From Planctomycetota bacterium (GTDB lineage: Bacteria > Planctomycetota > Phycisphaerae > WQYP01), in the NCBI GenBank assembly GCA_021805985.1, contig JAJZDN010000002.1:62001-126000 (forward strand): a stretch of DNA of 64,000 bases, written 5' to 3'. The notes under the pieces were generated by a model. The model did no database searches, was not told where the DNA came from, and saw nothing but the letters and a program-made list of their open reading frames with translations. This document shows, one piece after another, positions 52,620 to 62,192 of the stretch. Position 1 is the stretch's first letter; each line of letters begins with the position of its first letter. The position numbers and the translations under genes are program-made.

Positions 52620-55600
52620 ATGCCTGCGAGAGCTTCTGTTCGGGTAACCGTATTAACGTCCTGCGTTGCGGCGTGCCTGATGGCATTGCCAGTGGCGGCT
52701 TCCACGTATACTGCTACGTGGGTCGGCGGAAGTGGCGGTTGGAGTAACCCGGCAAATTGGAGCTATCTTCCCGGCACACCCTCGCCGGCCACCTTTCCCG
52801 ATAACGGCAATGATGGACTCAATTACGTGGTCCTGATCACGACCGCTCCGACGGCTGTGCTGGATGTATCAACGTCGATAGGTGCGTTATTTATCGGACG
52901 AAATGGAACTCTGTCCACCGCCTCGGGTGGAGCACCGATATTGAATGTCGGCCCGGGTGCATTCACAAACAACGGAAACATCAACATTATTAATAATTCC
53001 AGTTTGACGACGGGAGGAACACTTAGTCAAAACGCGGGAACGATTAACATCGGCAGTAGCGCCGCCGTGTCCACCAACACCAGCACATTGATTGCCAATG
53101 CCAATCTCACTTTCTCGGGAAACGGCACTGTGTCTCTGGCAGACAGTAATAGCAGCATAAATGGTAACGGTTTTGCGGTAAATGCGAACAGCGGCACTAC
53201 CATTTCCGGTACCGGCACGCTGACCGGCATCAGCACGTTGACCAACTCCGGCATTATTGACGCTGATGTAGCCGGCGGCACGCTGGAAATTGATGGCGGC
53301 GCTGCGGTCAATAATCAAACGCTCGAAGCCACCAACGGCGGTGCATTGACAATTCTTGGCGGCACTGTGACCGGCAGCGGGACACTTCAAGCCACCGGTG
53401 GCGGCACGCTTACCCTGACCAATACGACGGTAAGCAGCAGTGCCAGCAGCACCAATCAGATAATTCTCGACGGCAGCAGCCATCTGGTGCTAAGCGGAGC
53501 CACGCTCAATGGAGTTAATCTAGGCGCTAATGCCGGCAGCCTGATTACTGTGGCCGCCGGCGCTGCCAGCCTGATCAATGATACCGGCAGCAGTTTTCCG
53601 GTATTTGATATCAGCACGATGGACATTGCGGCTGCCGCAACACTAAACATTGAGGGCCAAATCGGCAATCTCGGCGGCAACGGCGTGATCAACGTGGGCG
53701 ACAACACCGGCTCGGCCACGCTGGCGCTGGCGGGTGTAACAAATTTGAGCACCTCAACGGTGCTCAACGGGGCCAGCGTCATTCAGGGCAACGGTTATGC
53801 ACTGACAGTCGGAGGGATTTCCGGTACCGGCACACTAAAGGGCATCAGCACCTTGACCAACGACGGCACTATCAACGCCAATGTGTCCGGCGGCACGCTG
53901 GAAATTGATGGTGCCACCGTGATCAACAACCAGACGCTTCGAGCCACAAACGGTGGTACCCTGGCGTTGACTAATACGACAGTGGGCAGCAGCAGTACCA
54001 TCAACACCAACCAGATATCGCTCGATGGCAGCAGCAGCCTGCTGCTTAGCGGAGCCACGCTCAATGGAGTTAATCTTGGGGCTAATGCCGGCAGCCTGAT
54101 TACTGTGGCCGCCGGCGCTGCCAGCCTGATCAATGATACCGGCAGCAGTTTTCCGGTATTTGATATCAGCACGATGGACATTGCGGCTGCCGCAACACTA
54201 AACATTGAGGGCCAAATCGGCAATCTCGGCGGCAACGGCGTGATCAACGTGGGCGACAACACCGGCTCGGCCACGCTGGCGCTGGCGGGTGTAACAAATT
54301 TGAGCACCTCAACGGTGCTCAACGGGGCCAGCGTCATTCAGGGCAACGGTTATGCACTGACAGTCGGAGGGATTTCCGGTACCGGCACACTAAAGGGCAT
54401 CAGCACCTTGACCAACGACGGCACTATCAACGCCAATGTGTCCGGCGGCACGCTGGAAATTGATGGTGCCACCGTGGTTGATAACCAGATTCTCGAAGCC
54501 AGCAACGGTGGCACGCTTACCCTGACCAATACGACGGTAAGCAGCAGTGCCAGCAGCACCAATCAGATAACTCTCGACGGCAGCAGCCATCTGGTGCTTA
54601 GCGGAGCCACGCTAAACGGAGCTAATCTAAATGCCAACGTCGGCAGCGTGATTACTGTGGCCGCCGGTGCCGCCAGTTTGATCAATAATGCTGGTACCGG
54701 TTTTCCTATATTTGGGATCAGCACGATGAACATTGCGGCTGCCGCAACACTAAATATTGAAGGCCAAATCGGCAACGGCGGAGGCAATGGTGTGATCAAT
54801 GTGGGTGACAACACCGGCCCGGCCACGCTGGCGCTGGCGGGTGTAGCAAATTTGGGCACCGCAACGGTGCTCAACGGGGCCAGTGTCATTCAGGGCAATG
54901 GTTATGCTCTGACCGTTGGAGGCACCATTTCCGGTACCGGCACGCTGGAGGGCGTCAGCACCCTGACCAACGACGGCACTATCAACGCCGATGTAGCCGG
55001 CGGCACGCTGGAAATTGACGGCGGCACGGTGGTCAACAATCGGACGCTCGAAGCCACCAACGGCGGCACGCTTACCTTGACCAATACGACGGTAGGCAGC
55101 AGTGGCGGCAGCATCAATCAGATAATTCTCGACGGCAGCAGCAGCCTGGTGCTTAGCGGAGCCACGCTCAATGGAGTTAATCTAAATGCCTCCACCGGCG
55201 GCGTGATTACTGTGGCCGCGGGCATTGCCAGCATGATCAATGATACTGGCACCGGTTTTCCGATATTTGCGATCAGCACGATGAACATTACGGCTGCAGC
55301 AACATTAAACATTGAAGGTCAAATCGGCAGCGGCGGTATCAACGGTGTGATCAATGCGGGCGACAGTACCGGCTCGGCAACCCTGGCGCTGGCGGGCGCA
55401 GCAGATTTGGGTGTCCAAACGGTATTCAACGGGGCCAGCGATCTTCAGGGCAATGGTTACTCTCTGACAATCGGAAGTGCCATTTCCGGGGCGGGCACGC
55501 TGAAGGATATCAGCACCTTGACCAACGACGGTGTTATCGATGGTGATGTGACGGGCGGGACGCTGGGAATTGGCAGCACGAACTTAGTCAACAATGATAT

Positions 55601-56840
55601 CCTCGAAGCCACCAACGGCGGCACACTGGAAATTGACGGCACCACCGTGGTTGGTAAAGGAACACTCGAGGCCATCAACGGCAGTATGCTGGCGTTGATC
55701 AATACGACGGTCAATAGCAGCAATGCCTATAATCAGTTGTCTCTCGATGGCAGCAGCAGCTTGGTGCTCAGCGGCACCACGCTCAATGGAGTTGATCTAA
55801 ATGCCTACGCTGGTAGCGTGATTACTGTGGCTGCCGGCGCTGCCAGCCTGATCAATAATGCCGGTACCACCAGTGTGCTATTTACTATAAGCACGATGAA
55901 GATTGCCCATGCCGCGACATTAAATATTGAAGGTTTCATCGGTAGCAATGGTGGCAACTCCGCGATCAATGTGGGCGACAGCACCGGCTCGGCAACGCTG
56001 GCGCTGGCGGGCGCAGCAGATTTGACCATCCAAACAGTACTCAACGGGGCCAGCATTCTTCAGGGCAACGGTTACGCACTGACAGATGGGGGCGCCATTT
56101 CCGGGACCGGCTCACTAAAGGGCATAAGTACCCTGACCAATGACGGCACTATCAATGCCGATGTAGCCGGCGGCACGCTGGAAATTGACGGCACCACTTT
56201 GGTCAATCACCAGATCCTCGAAGCCACCAATGGCGGTACTCTGGCATTAACCAATACTACCGTTACCGGCGGCACTATATATCTCACTGCCGGCACCACA
56301 TTAATGTTGACCGGGGCGACGGTGGACAGCAGTTTGGATCCGCAAGTCGGCAGCACCATAGATGTCGCCGCAGGTACGGCCAGTAAAATCGCCGTCGGCT
56401 TTTTTCCGATCACGGGAAATGTGGAAATAGCCAGCGGCGGCCAATTAAATATCGTCCCGGTGGTCACAAGTTCCCCCACCAACACAACCATGGTTTTTCC
56501 CTCCGGCAGCGCGTTGGATGTTCAACTTGGTTCCAAGGGTACCAGCGGCCTGCTGAGCGTCGATGGCAACCTGGAACTGAACTTCGGCTCAGCACTGTCG
56601 CTATCACAACTCGCCGGCAGCACGTTCACTACGTCCTATGACATTATCAATTACACTGGTGCCTTGTACGGCAAATTCACGGACGTTACCCCCGGCTACG
56701 TGCTGGACTACAGCAGCCATCCCGGCGAAATTCTTGTCACCGCCGTGCCGGAACCGGAGGCCTTGGCGCTGTTTGCGTTGGGGTTGGCGAGTTTGGGGCT
56801 GTGTCGGCGCAAGAATGCGAAGCGAAACGTCGCGGCGTGA
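52620..56840 (+). CDS. Very large PEP-CTERM repeat protein (autotransporter-like beta-helix)
   Basis: The protein has a signal peptide (LTSCVAACLMALPVAAS), a WVGGSGGWSNPANWS-type opening that is common in such surface proteins, and about 1100 residues of Gly/Thr/Asn-rich repeats predicted to form a beta-helix. About five units of roughly 185 residues are visible, each with LDGSSxLxLSGATLNGVNL, ITVAAGAASLIN, LNIEGQIG, NGASVIQGNGYAL and TLTNDGTINADVAGGTLEIDG. The C-terminus is VPEPEALALFALGLASLGLC followed by basic residues, a PEP-CTERM signal. A GGGAG seven bases before the ATG supports the start. The role is probably surface adhesion or matrix; no enzyme motif is seen. The last 130 residues closely resemble those of the next gene. 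Confidence 0.88.
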   Translation: MPARASVRVTVLTSCVAACLMALPVAASTYTATWVGGSGGWSNPANWSYLPGTPSPATFPDNGNDGLNYVVLITTAPTAVLDVSTSIGALFIGRNGTLSTASGGAPILNVGPGAFTNNGNINIINNSSLTTGGTLSQNAGTINIGSSAAVSTNTSTLIANANLTFSGNGTVSLADSNSSINGNGFAVNANSGTTISGTGTLTGISTLTNSGIIDADVAGGTLEIDGGAAVNNQTLEATNGGALTILGGTVTGSGTLQATGGGTLTLTNTTVSSSASSTNQIILDGSSHLVLSGATLNGVNLGANAGSLITVAAGAASLINDTGSSFPVFDISTMDIAAAATLNIEGQIGNLGGNGVINVGDNTGSATLALAGVTNLSTSTVLNGASVIQGNGYALTVGGISGTGTLKGISTLTNDGTINANVSGGTLEIDGATVINNQTLRATNGGTLALTNTTVGSSSTINTNQISLDGSSSLLLSGATLNGVNLGANAGSLITVAAGAASLINDTGSSFPVFDISTMDIAAAATLNIEGQIGNLGGNGVINVGDNTGSATLALAGVTNLSTSTVLNGASVIQGNGYALTVGGISGTGTLKGISTLTNDGTINANVSGGTLEIDGATVVDNQILEASNGGTLTLTNTTVSSSASSTNQITLDGSSHLVLSGATLNGANLNANVGSVITVAAGAASLINNAGTGFPIFGISTMNIAAAATLNIEGQIGNGGGNGVINVGDNTGPATLALAGVANLGTATVLNGASVIQGNGYALTVGGTISGTGTLEGVSTLTNDGTINADVAGGTLEIDGGTVVNNRTLEATNGGTLTLTNTTVGSSGGSINQIILDGSSSLVLSGATLNGVNLNASTGGVITVAAGIASMINDTGTGFPIFAISTMNITAAATLNIEGQIGSGGINGVINAGDSTGSATLALAGAADLGVQTVFNGASDLQGNGYSLTIGSAISGAGTLKDISTLTNDGVIDGDVTGGTLGIGSTNLVNNDILEATNGGTLEIDGTTVVGKGTLEAINGSMLALINTTVNSSNAYNQLSLDGSSSLVLSGTTLNGVDLNAYAGSVITVAAGAASLINNAGTTSVLFTISTMKIAHAATLNIEGFIGSNGGNSAINVGDSTGSATLALAGAADLTIQTVLNGASILQGNGYALTDGGAISGTGSLKGISTLTNDGTINADVAGGTLEIDGTTLVNHQILEATNGGTLALTNTTVTGGTIYLTAGTTLMLTGATVDSSLDPQVGSTIDVAAGTASKIAVGFFPITGNVEIASGGQLNIVPVVTSSPTNTTMVFPSGSALDVQLGSKGTSGLLSVDGNLELNFGSALSLSQLAGSTFTTSYDIINYTGALYGKFTDVTPGYVLDYSSHPGEILVTAVPEPEALALFALGLASLGLCRRKNAKRNVAA
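53526..53921 (+). repeat. 396-bp exact tandem-type duplication, first copy
   Basis: By eye this stretch is identical to 54081-54476, at an offset of 555 bp (185 codons), inside the large PEP-CTERM gene. Other units of the same gene differ at many positions, so this pair arose recently by duplication or gene conversion. Confidence 0.85.
54081..54476 (+). repeat. 396-bp exact tandem-type duplication, second copy
   Basis: This is the second copy of the unit at 53526-53921. Both lack one codon (GGIS rather than GGTIS) that other units have, which again points to a common recent origin. Confidence 0.85.
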
Positions 56841-56921
56841 AATTGAGAAATAAGTCGCTTTAACGCGGATTGTTTGATTATGTGTTCTTGGGTCATGTAA
56901 CGTTAACTTGGGAGTGAAATC

Positions 56922-59531
56922 ATGTTGAGCAAAATCTCTATTCGCAAAATCGCGATGTTATCGTGTGCCGCAGCGTGCCTGGCGGCGGTGCCGGCGGCGG
57001 CTTCGGCATCGACGACGTATACCACTGTCAACGCCAATTGGACGGGCGGCTCAGGCGACTGGACCGACGGGGCGGATTGGTCGTCAAATCCGAATTACGC
57101 CGATAATGGTACGCCATCCAATACCCTTTATAACGCCAACATCGCATCCGGTTCTGTGGGGTTGGACAGCAGCGTGAATGTGGACAATCTGACGTTGGGG
57201 TCGGCGAACCAAATATTGACTATCGGTGCGAGCGGCGTTCTGAACCTGGCACAGCCGGATAAGGCGGGCGCATCGGGTACGCTGGCGATAGATTCCGGAA
57301 CCATGGCCATCATGCTGATGGGTGGGACAATAGCAAATGCTACCGTGGATGTGCTTCAAAATGCGGACTACCCTACCGGAGCGATCTCGATGCCATCGTC
57401 CGGCAGTGGAACGTTGCAGAACATCACCCTTGCCAGCGATCTGGTTGTGGACGGTTATCTGTACCCGAGCCTTGGCATCGCCACACCATTAAATATTGTG
57501 AACTCGGCTTCCTCTGCGCAAGGAATCAATCTCAACGGACACATACTGCAACTGCTTGGCATTGCCACTAATTTTCAGGACGCCACGACGTCAGGCGGTG
57601 CAGATGTCGGTGAGGTTATCGATAATGGGACAGTTGAACTGGCCGGCGTGCTGAACGCCACAGGCTCGCTGACCATCGGTTCCAATGCCACGCTGCGCGG
57701 GAGCGTAAATAGCGGCAACATCGCCGGACCCGAGTTCGTCATTACCGGCCATAGCGTCGCCAATGACGGAAACATCATTGTGCAAAACACGCAGGCTTTG
57801 ATCAATCCGGCATCATTTACCAACGCCGCCACCGGTGTTATCACGGTTTACAGCGGCAGTTCATTGGACATCGCCTCGGCTAACTGGGTCAACAACGGTC
57901 TGATTCAAACCAGTAATGCCGCTGGATTAACTCACTCTGGCGGGGCGACCCTCGACTTCAACGGTGCTTGGACTAACAATGGCACGATCAATATTTCCAG
58001 CAGCGATTTTATTTTTTACGGATCAACCGCAGGCAGCGGTGGAACCGGAGCAACCAACAGCAATGGCGGCCAATTGGTAGGCTCGGCCAATACGGGGAAT
58101 ATCAATGTTGGTTCGTCGACCGTAAATGGCGTAGTTGCTGGTTTTGTCGGCCCGAACTTCGCCAACAGTGGTTCCATCACCGTTTACAACTCGAGTCTTT
58201 ACCTCGGGCAAAATCCGACCACCGCCAACCCGCTGGTGACAAATTGGACAAATTCCGGGACGATCACAACGGCGAACGCCATGAGCGGCGGTAGCGGTGC
58301 GGGTTCGACCGTGAGCTTGGCGGGCAACTGGTCCAATTCACATGTTATCAAAGTTGGAACCAATGATACGCTGAATCTAAGTGGAAATTGGTCCAATACC
58401 GGCACGATCCAAGCCGCCACAAACGCGACAATTAATCTGGGCGGAACATTCCACGCCTCGGACGTGGGCTTGGGGAGCATGGGAACAAACGCGTTCTTCC
58501 AGGCCAATGGCGCGACCGTAGTGTTCAATGGAAGATTGGTCAATACCAACAATAACCTCGTGTTCGGCCCATCCAGCGGTGTCTGGGAAGGCAGCCTCGG
58601 CGTCATCCAAAACGGTGACTTGACGATACAGAACCAATCCAACGGCACACCTTACCTCTGGGGCAACCTGGCGCTGGAGAATGTGACGCTCGGTTCAGAT
58701 ATTACCGTCACCGGGAGTCTGCAAATTGAATCAGTCGCGAGTGGCGTTGCCGGGCTGGAGGCCAATGGGCATGTGATCACTTTGACATCTACCTCATCAG
58801 GCATAACATTTGTCAACCCTTCCCCCGCAACGCCCATGAACTTCGCTTTCGACGGAATAGTTAACATGTATGGCAGCTCTGATTTTTCCGGCGCGTCTGC
58901 GCAGGTCACCCTTACCAACTCGGCTGTCATTAACGTGTTGACAACTGCCGGCTCTTTTTTGAATAATATCGAAGGCATTGAGGTCAACAACGGAGCGATC
59001 AATGTGGGGTCCTCAACAGTCTCCGGTGCAGACGCTGTTATCAGCCTGCTGGATCAAAATTACGGCTCGATTACCGCCTATTCGGGCGATACGGCACAAG
59101 TGTACTTTCCAAACTTTCCAATCAACAATGGTACGTTTCGCGCGATGGTCGGTGGCACCATCGACATGACCGGCAACAGCACTCCAATTCATGCTACGTT
59201 CGCCTCCGGTAGCACGTTTGATGTCCAACTCGGCTCCGCCGGTGCCAGCGGGCTGCTGTCTGTAAGCGGCAGCCTGCAACTGGACTCGGGATCAAGTATC
59301 TCGCTGTCACAACTTGCGGGAACGGCTTTCACTACGCCGTACGACATCATCAATTACACCGGCACATTAACCGGGACATTCACCGATGTAACGCCCGGCT
59401 ATGTTCTGGATTACAGCCACCCCGGCGAAATTCTGGTCACCGCCGTGCCCGAACCGACGGCGCTGGCGCTGTTTGCGTTGGGGTTTGCGGGGTTGGCGCT
59501 GAAGCGCCGGAAAAGCGACCTTGGGAACTGA
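56922..59531 (+). CDS. Large PEP-CTERM surface protein
   Basis: After the signal peptide (MLSCAAACLAAVPAAASA) and an NWTGGSGDWTDGADWSSNP opening comes a Gly/Asn/Thr/Ser-rich region with the imperfect repeats of a beta-helix (GSANTGNINVGSSTVNGVVA, GNWSNTGTIQAATNATINLG). The C-terminal 130 residues (FDVQLGSAGASGLLSVSGSL, PYDIINYTG, TDVTPGYVLDYSHPGEILVTAVPEP) closely match the previous protein, ending in a PEP-CTERM signal VPEPTALALFALGFAGLALK. A GGGAGTG before the ATG supports the start. The two genes are 80 bp apart and are probably paralogues. Confidence 0.88.
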   Translation: MLSKISIRKIAMLSCAAACLAAVPAAASASTTYTTVNANWTGGSGDWTDGADWSSNPNYADNGTPSNTLYNANIASGSVGLDSSVNVDNLTLGSANQILTIGASGVLNLAQPDKAGASGTLAIDSGTMAIMLMGGTIANATVDVLQNADYPTGAISMPSSGSGTLQNITLASDLVVDGYLYPSLGIATPLNIVNSASSAQGINLNGHILQLLGIATNFQDATTSGGADVGEVIDNGTVELAGVLNATGSLTIGSNATLRGSVNSGNIAGPEFVITGHSVANDGNIIVQNTQALINPASFTNAATGVITVYSGSSLDIASANWVNNGLIQTSNAAGLTHSGGATLDFNGAWTNNGTINISSSDFIFYGSTAGSGGTGATNSNGGQLVGSANTGNINVGSSTVNGVVAGFVGPNFANSGSITVYNSSLYLGQNPTTANPLVTNWTNSGTITTANAMSGGSGAGSTVSLAGNWSNSHVIKVGTNDTLNLSGNWSNTGTIQAATNATINLGGTFHASDVGLGSMGTNAFFQANGATVVFNGRLVNTNNNLVFGPSSGVWEGSLGVIQNGDLTIQNQSNGTPYLWGNLALENVTLGSDITVTGSLQIESVASGVAGLEANGHVITLTSTSSGITFVNPSPATPMNFAFDGIVNMYGSSDFSGASAQVTLTNSAVINVLTTAGSFLNNIEGIEVNNGAINVGSSTVSGADAVISLLDQNYGSITAYSGDTAQVYFPNFPINNGTFRAMVGGTIDMTGNSTPIHATFASGSTFDVQLGSAGASGLLSVSGSLQLDSGSSISLSQLAGTAFTTPYDIINYTGTLTGTFTDVTPGYVLDYSHPGEILVTAVPEPTALALFALGFAGLALKRRKSDLGN

Positions 59532-59667
59532 ACCGGCCGGCAAAGTGATTTTGCTGGGAGAGGTCTATCTCCGGCTTTATAAAATTGTCAGGTTCCGGTT
59601 GGGGAATGCAGCGATGATGCGTAAAAGTTGATCTGCCAGGGCTGCGCCGAAGATTGAATGGAAACAG

Positions 59668-59740
59668 ACCGCGGATTTCGCGGATGACGCGGATAAACAA
59701 GGGGCCTCCGGCCTTCCGGGCGTTCGTACGCAGGGTACAC
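59668..59740. repeat. 73-bp dispersed intergenic repeat, copy 2
   Basis: This copy is in the same orientation as 52111-52183 with about nine substitutions. The first 40 bases (GCGGAT run plus AAACAAGGGGC) are best conserved; the hairpin part differs more, as expected if the fold rather than the sequence is kept. Confidence 0.7.
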
Positions 59741-59908
59741 GGTGCAAACTGATATATGTGTAAATCTTATATGTGGAATCAACTTTTTTCGCCTTCCCGC
59801 TGCGCGGTCGCGACAAAACAATGCCAAAATTATTACAGGGCTATAGTACATTGATAAGATGCACACCCGAAGGAAAGCGCTGCGCGAAATAGCGATTGTA
59901 AAGCCGCG

Positions 59909-59927
59909 ATATATATGGTATATATAT
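59909..59927. promoter_or_regulatory. Operator-like palindrome upstream of vapBC
   Basis: Two ATATATAT arms with a GGT spacer lie about 20 bp before the VapB start and just ahead of an AGAGGTG ribosome-binding site. VapB-type antitoxins usually repress their own operon by binding such palindromes, which would cover the -10 region here. Confidence 0.55.
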
Positions 59928-59945
59928 TTCTAAAGAGGTGTGACT

Positions 59946-60185
59946 ATGTTGCAGGGCAAAGCGAAGGTATTTTGGAGTGGTCCAAGCCAGGCTGTGCGCC
60001 TTCCCAAGGCATTTCGCCTCACGGCAACAGAGGTCACCGTAAAAAAGGTCGGCAATACGCTGATTCTGGAGCCTGCGCTAAAGCGGAAATGGCCGAAGGG
60101 ATATGCCGCCAGCTTTGCGCACATGCCCGCTGACTTTAAGCGCTCCAAGGCTCTACCGCCGTCAGCCGAGCGGGAGCCAATTTGA
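59946..60185 (+). CDS. vapB: VapB-type antitoxin (AbrB/SpoVT-like)
   Basis: The 79-residue protein carries the AbrB-type swapped-hairpin motif AKVFWSGPSQAVRLPKAFRL, followed by VTVKKVGNTLILEP, typical of VapB antitoxins. The C-terminal tail should wrap and inhibit the toxin. An AGAGG about seven bases before the ATG at 59946 is better placed than the in-frame GTG at 59940. Its stop overlaps the toxin start (TTGA), so the pair is translationally coupled. Confidence 0.9.
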   Translation: MLQGKAKVFWSGPSQAVRLPKAFRLTATEVTVKKVGNTLILEPALKRKWPKGYAASFAHMPADFKRSKALPPSAEREPI

Positions 60186-60586
60186 AATATATTCTGGACA
60201 CGGACATCTGCATTTTCGCTCTCAAGCAACGCATGGGGGTTTTGGAGCGGCTTCTTCAGGAAAGCCCTGACGACGTGGTCATCAGCGCTATGACCCAGGC
60301 GGAACTACACTTCGGGGCCATGAAGAGTAATCATGCTGAAAAGGCAACGACGCAAGTAAATGCCTTTTTGGAGCCTTTGACGATCCTGCCGTTTGACAGT
60401 GAGGCAGCTTGTAAACATGCCGAGTTTAGGTTTGCTCTGCGGAGCAATCCCATCGGCGAGCGCGACTTAGTGATTGCGGCTGTGGCTGCGGCTAATCATT
60501 TAACGCTCGTCACTCACAATACTCGCGAGTTCGCGCGGATCAGATCGCTGAAGTTGGCGGACTGGGCTGGAACTCAGGAACCTTGA
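60182..60586 (+). CDS. vapC: VapC-type PIN-domain toxin
   Basis: This PIN-domain RNase toxin of 134 residues has the acidic metal-binding residues in place: Asp6 (ILDTDIC), Glu41 (QAELHFG) and Asp95 (GERDLVIAA), with THNTREF as the fourth motif (Asn113). VapC toxins cleave tRNA or rRNA when released from VapB. It begins with TTG inside the stop of vapB, a four-base overlap. The pair looks intact. Confidence 0.92.
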   Translation: MKYILDTDICIFALKQRMGVLERLLQESPDDVVISAMTQAELHFGAMKSNHAEKATTQVNAFLEPLTILPFDSEAACKHAEFRFALRSNPIGERDLVIAAVAAANHLTLVTHNTREFARIRSLKLADWAGTQEP

Positions 60587-60610
60587 TGAATCTTCTGGAC
60601 GGACCGCGCT

Positions 60611-60820
60611 CTAAACGGATTGCCACCGCGTTTGCCATTTTTTTCCCAATTCATTGATCCGCTTACTCAATTTCACCTGCCGATTGAATTGTCTTACGGC
60701 TTTCAAATCCCGGCGTAACACTGATATTTCCCCGATTCGTCTGCATTCCAGCCCGGCACGCTGCGCTAATCGCGACGAGGCAAAGTGCGTCGTGCAATTA
60801 AAGCGCATTTTCGCATCCAA
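60611..60820 (-). CDS. Small unknown protein (tentative)
   Basis: A basic 69-residue frame begins 20 bp after the flavoprotein stop in the same direction, with a GGAAG about eleven bases before its ATG. No family was recognised. It may be a real small gene read on from the flavoprotein message or a chance frame. Confidence 0.3.
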   Translation of the reverse strand: MDAKMRFNCTTHFASSRLAQRAGLECRRIGEISVLRRDLKAVRQFNRQVKLSKRINELGKKWQTRWQSV

Positions 60821-60840
60821 CTCAACGCTTCCGCATTGAG

Positions 60841-62172
60841 CTAATGGAGAGAAATCTGTGCGGGTGCGTTTAGCAGGCGGCCGATGCTGAGGCCCGCGAG
60901 GTAGCCGGTGGAAAAAGCGAGTTGTAGATTGTAGCCGCCGCTGGGGCCGGTGAGGTCCAGTACTTCGCCGGCCAGAAATAGCTGGGGATTTATTCGGGAT
61001 TGCATGGTGTTGGGGTTGATTTCATCCAGGCGCACGCCGCCGGCGGTGACCATGGCTTCCTTAAAGCCACGCGTGGCGTAAATGGTAAAGGCTGTGGCTT
61101 TGAGGTGCTCGACAAGTTCCTGCATCTGCCGGCCCGTCAGGTTGGCGCAGACCTGCTGCGAATCAATTTCGGCCAAGCGGCAGAACATATCCGCCAGGCG
61201 ATGTGGAATAAGTTCCGCGAGTTTGGAGCGCACCAGTTTTCTGCCTTCGGCGGTGTGCCACTGTCGGAACTCCCGGCCCAATTCCTCGTGGCTGACGTGC
61301 CGCAGGAAATCCGCGCGTAAGGTAATTTCGGGAAATTTTTCCAGCAGCTCTGCGACTATTTCTGAAATATTCAGCACCGCCGGTCCGGATAATCCAAAGT
61401 GCGTGAACATCATGTCATTGGTGCTGGGTTGTGGTTTGCCCGTGGTCAATCGCGGCAACGGCCCGGGGGCTTCAATGCGTATGGTTACATCCTCTACCGC
61501 CAGGCCCTTAAGTTCGCTGATCCAGGCTTGTTTGCACAACAGCGGCACAATGGCGGGGCGGGGTGTGATAATTGCGTGGCCCAGAGCCTGCGCGAATGCA
61601 TATCCATCCCCGGTGGTGCCCATGCGGGTGTAACTCTGCCCGCCAACGGCTATCAGCAGAAAGCGACTATGAAATATTTGCCCCGTCTGCGTCGTGACGT
61701 GAAACACCTTGTTCGATAGATTCCATGTGACGGTTTGGGCGGTGCATGCCGGCTGGATGTGTACGGCTAATTCCTGCATGCGCTGGACCATGGCATTAAC
61801 CACAGAACTGGCTTTATTGGAATCGGGATATATTTTGCCGTCATGTTCTTCATGTGTGCTTACGTCGCGGCGCGCAAACCAGTTACGCAGAGCGGTGTTG
61901 TCCAGCGTGCGCAGAGCCGGTGTAAGAAATCGGCCATTGCGGCCAAACTGCGTGATGAGAAAATCAATATCGCCCGCATTGGTTAAGTTACAACGCCCAC
62001 CGCCGCAAACCAGCACTTTGATTCCCGGTTGCGGATTTTTTTCCAGAATGGCGATTTGCGGTACGGCTTGTCCGCACGCTATAGCTTCTTCGCCGCAGGA
62101 AATTGCCGCCATCATGCCGGCAGCGCCGGCACCGAGAATAATGACATCGTGGGTTATTGCGTTATCAACCAT
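60841..62172 (-). CDS. BaiN/HI0933-like NAD(P)/FAD-dependent flavoprotein
   Basis: An N-terminal dinucleotide fold VIILGAGAAGMMAAI binds FAD. The family signature KVLVCGGGRCNLTNAG follows, as does GGQSYTRMGTTGDGYAFAQALGH. The C-terminal TRGFKEAMVTAGGVRLDEIN and LFLAGEVLDLTGPSGGYNLQLAFSTGYLAG are also typical. These enzymes are putative flavin reductases of unknown substrate. The frame runs upstream to 62274 through a GCAGGC-type repeat, but the ATG at 62172 sits just before the FAD motif and is preferred (about 443 residues). Confidence 0.92.
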   Translation of the reverse strand: MVDNAITHDVIILGAGAAGMMAAISCGEEAIACGQAVPQIAILEKNPQPGIKVLVCGGGRCNLTNAGDIDFLITQFGRNGRFLTPALRTLDNTALRNWFARRDVSTHEEHDGKIYPDSNKASSVVNAMVQRMQELAVHIQPACTAQTVTWNLSNKVFHVTTQTGQIFHSRFLLIAVGGQSYTRMGTTGDGYAFAQALGHAIITPRPAIVPLLCKQAWISELKGLAVEDVTIRIEAPGPLPRLTTGKPQPSTNDMMFTHFGLSGPAVLNISEIVAELLEKFPEITLRADFLRHVSHEELGREFRQWHTAEGRKLVRSKLAELIPHRLADMFCRLAEIDSQQVCANLTGRQMQELVEHLKATAFTIYATRGFKEAMVTAGGVRLDEINPNTMQSRINPQLFLAGEVLDLTGPSGGYNLQLAFSTGYLAGLSIGRLLNAPAQISLH

Positions 62173-62192
62173 GGCGTGCAACCCGTTGTAAC

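Larger units (their letters stand above)
59532..59945. other. Intergenic region before vapBC
   Basis: No gene is supported in this 414-bp gap. It contains copy 2 of the 73-bp repeat (59668-59740) and, at its end, the palindromic promoter region of vapBC. Confidence 0.5.

Noticed and set aside
53526..54476. Insertion sequence or mobile element as the cause of the 396-bp repeat
   Set aside because: The copies are in frame, coding and lack terminal inverted repeats; unit duplication within the gene is the simpler explanation.
53027..56491. Many minus-strand frames of 60-200 codons inside the PEP-CTERM gene
   Set aside because: They are reverse-strand shadows of the repeat units: same length spacing, Val/Pro/Ala-rich, no starts with ribosome-binding sites.
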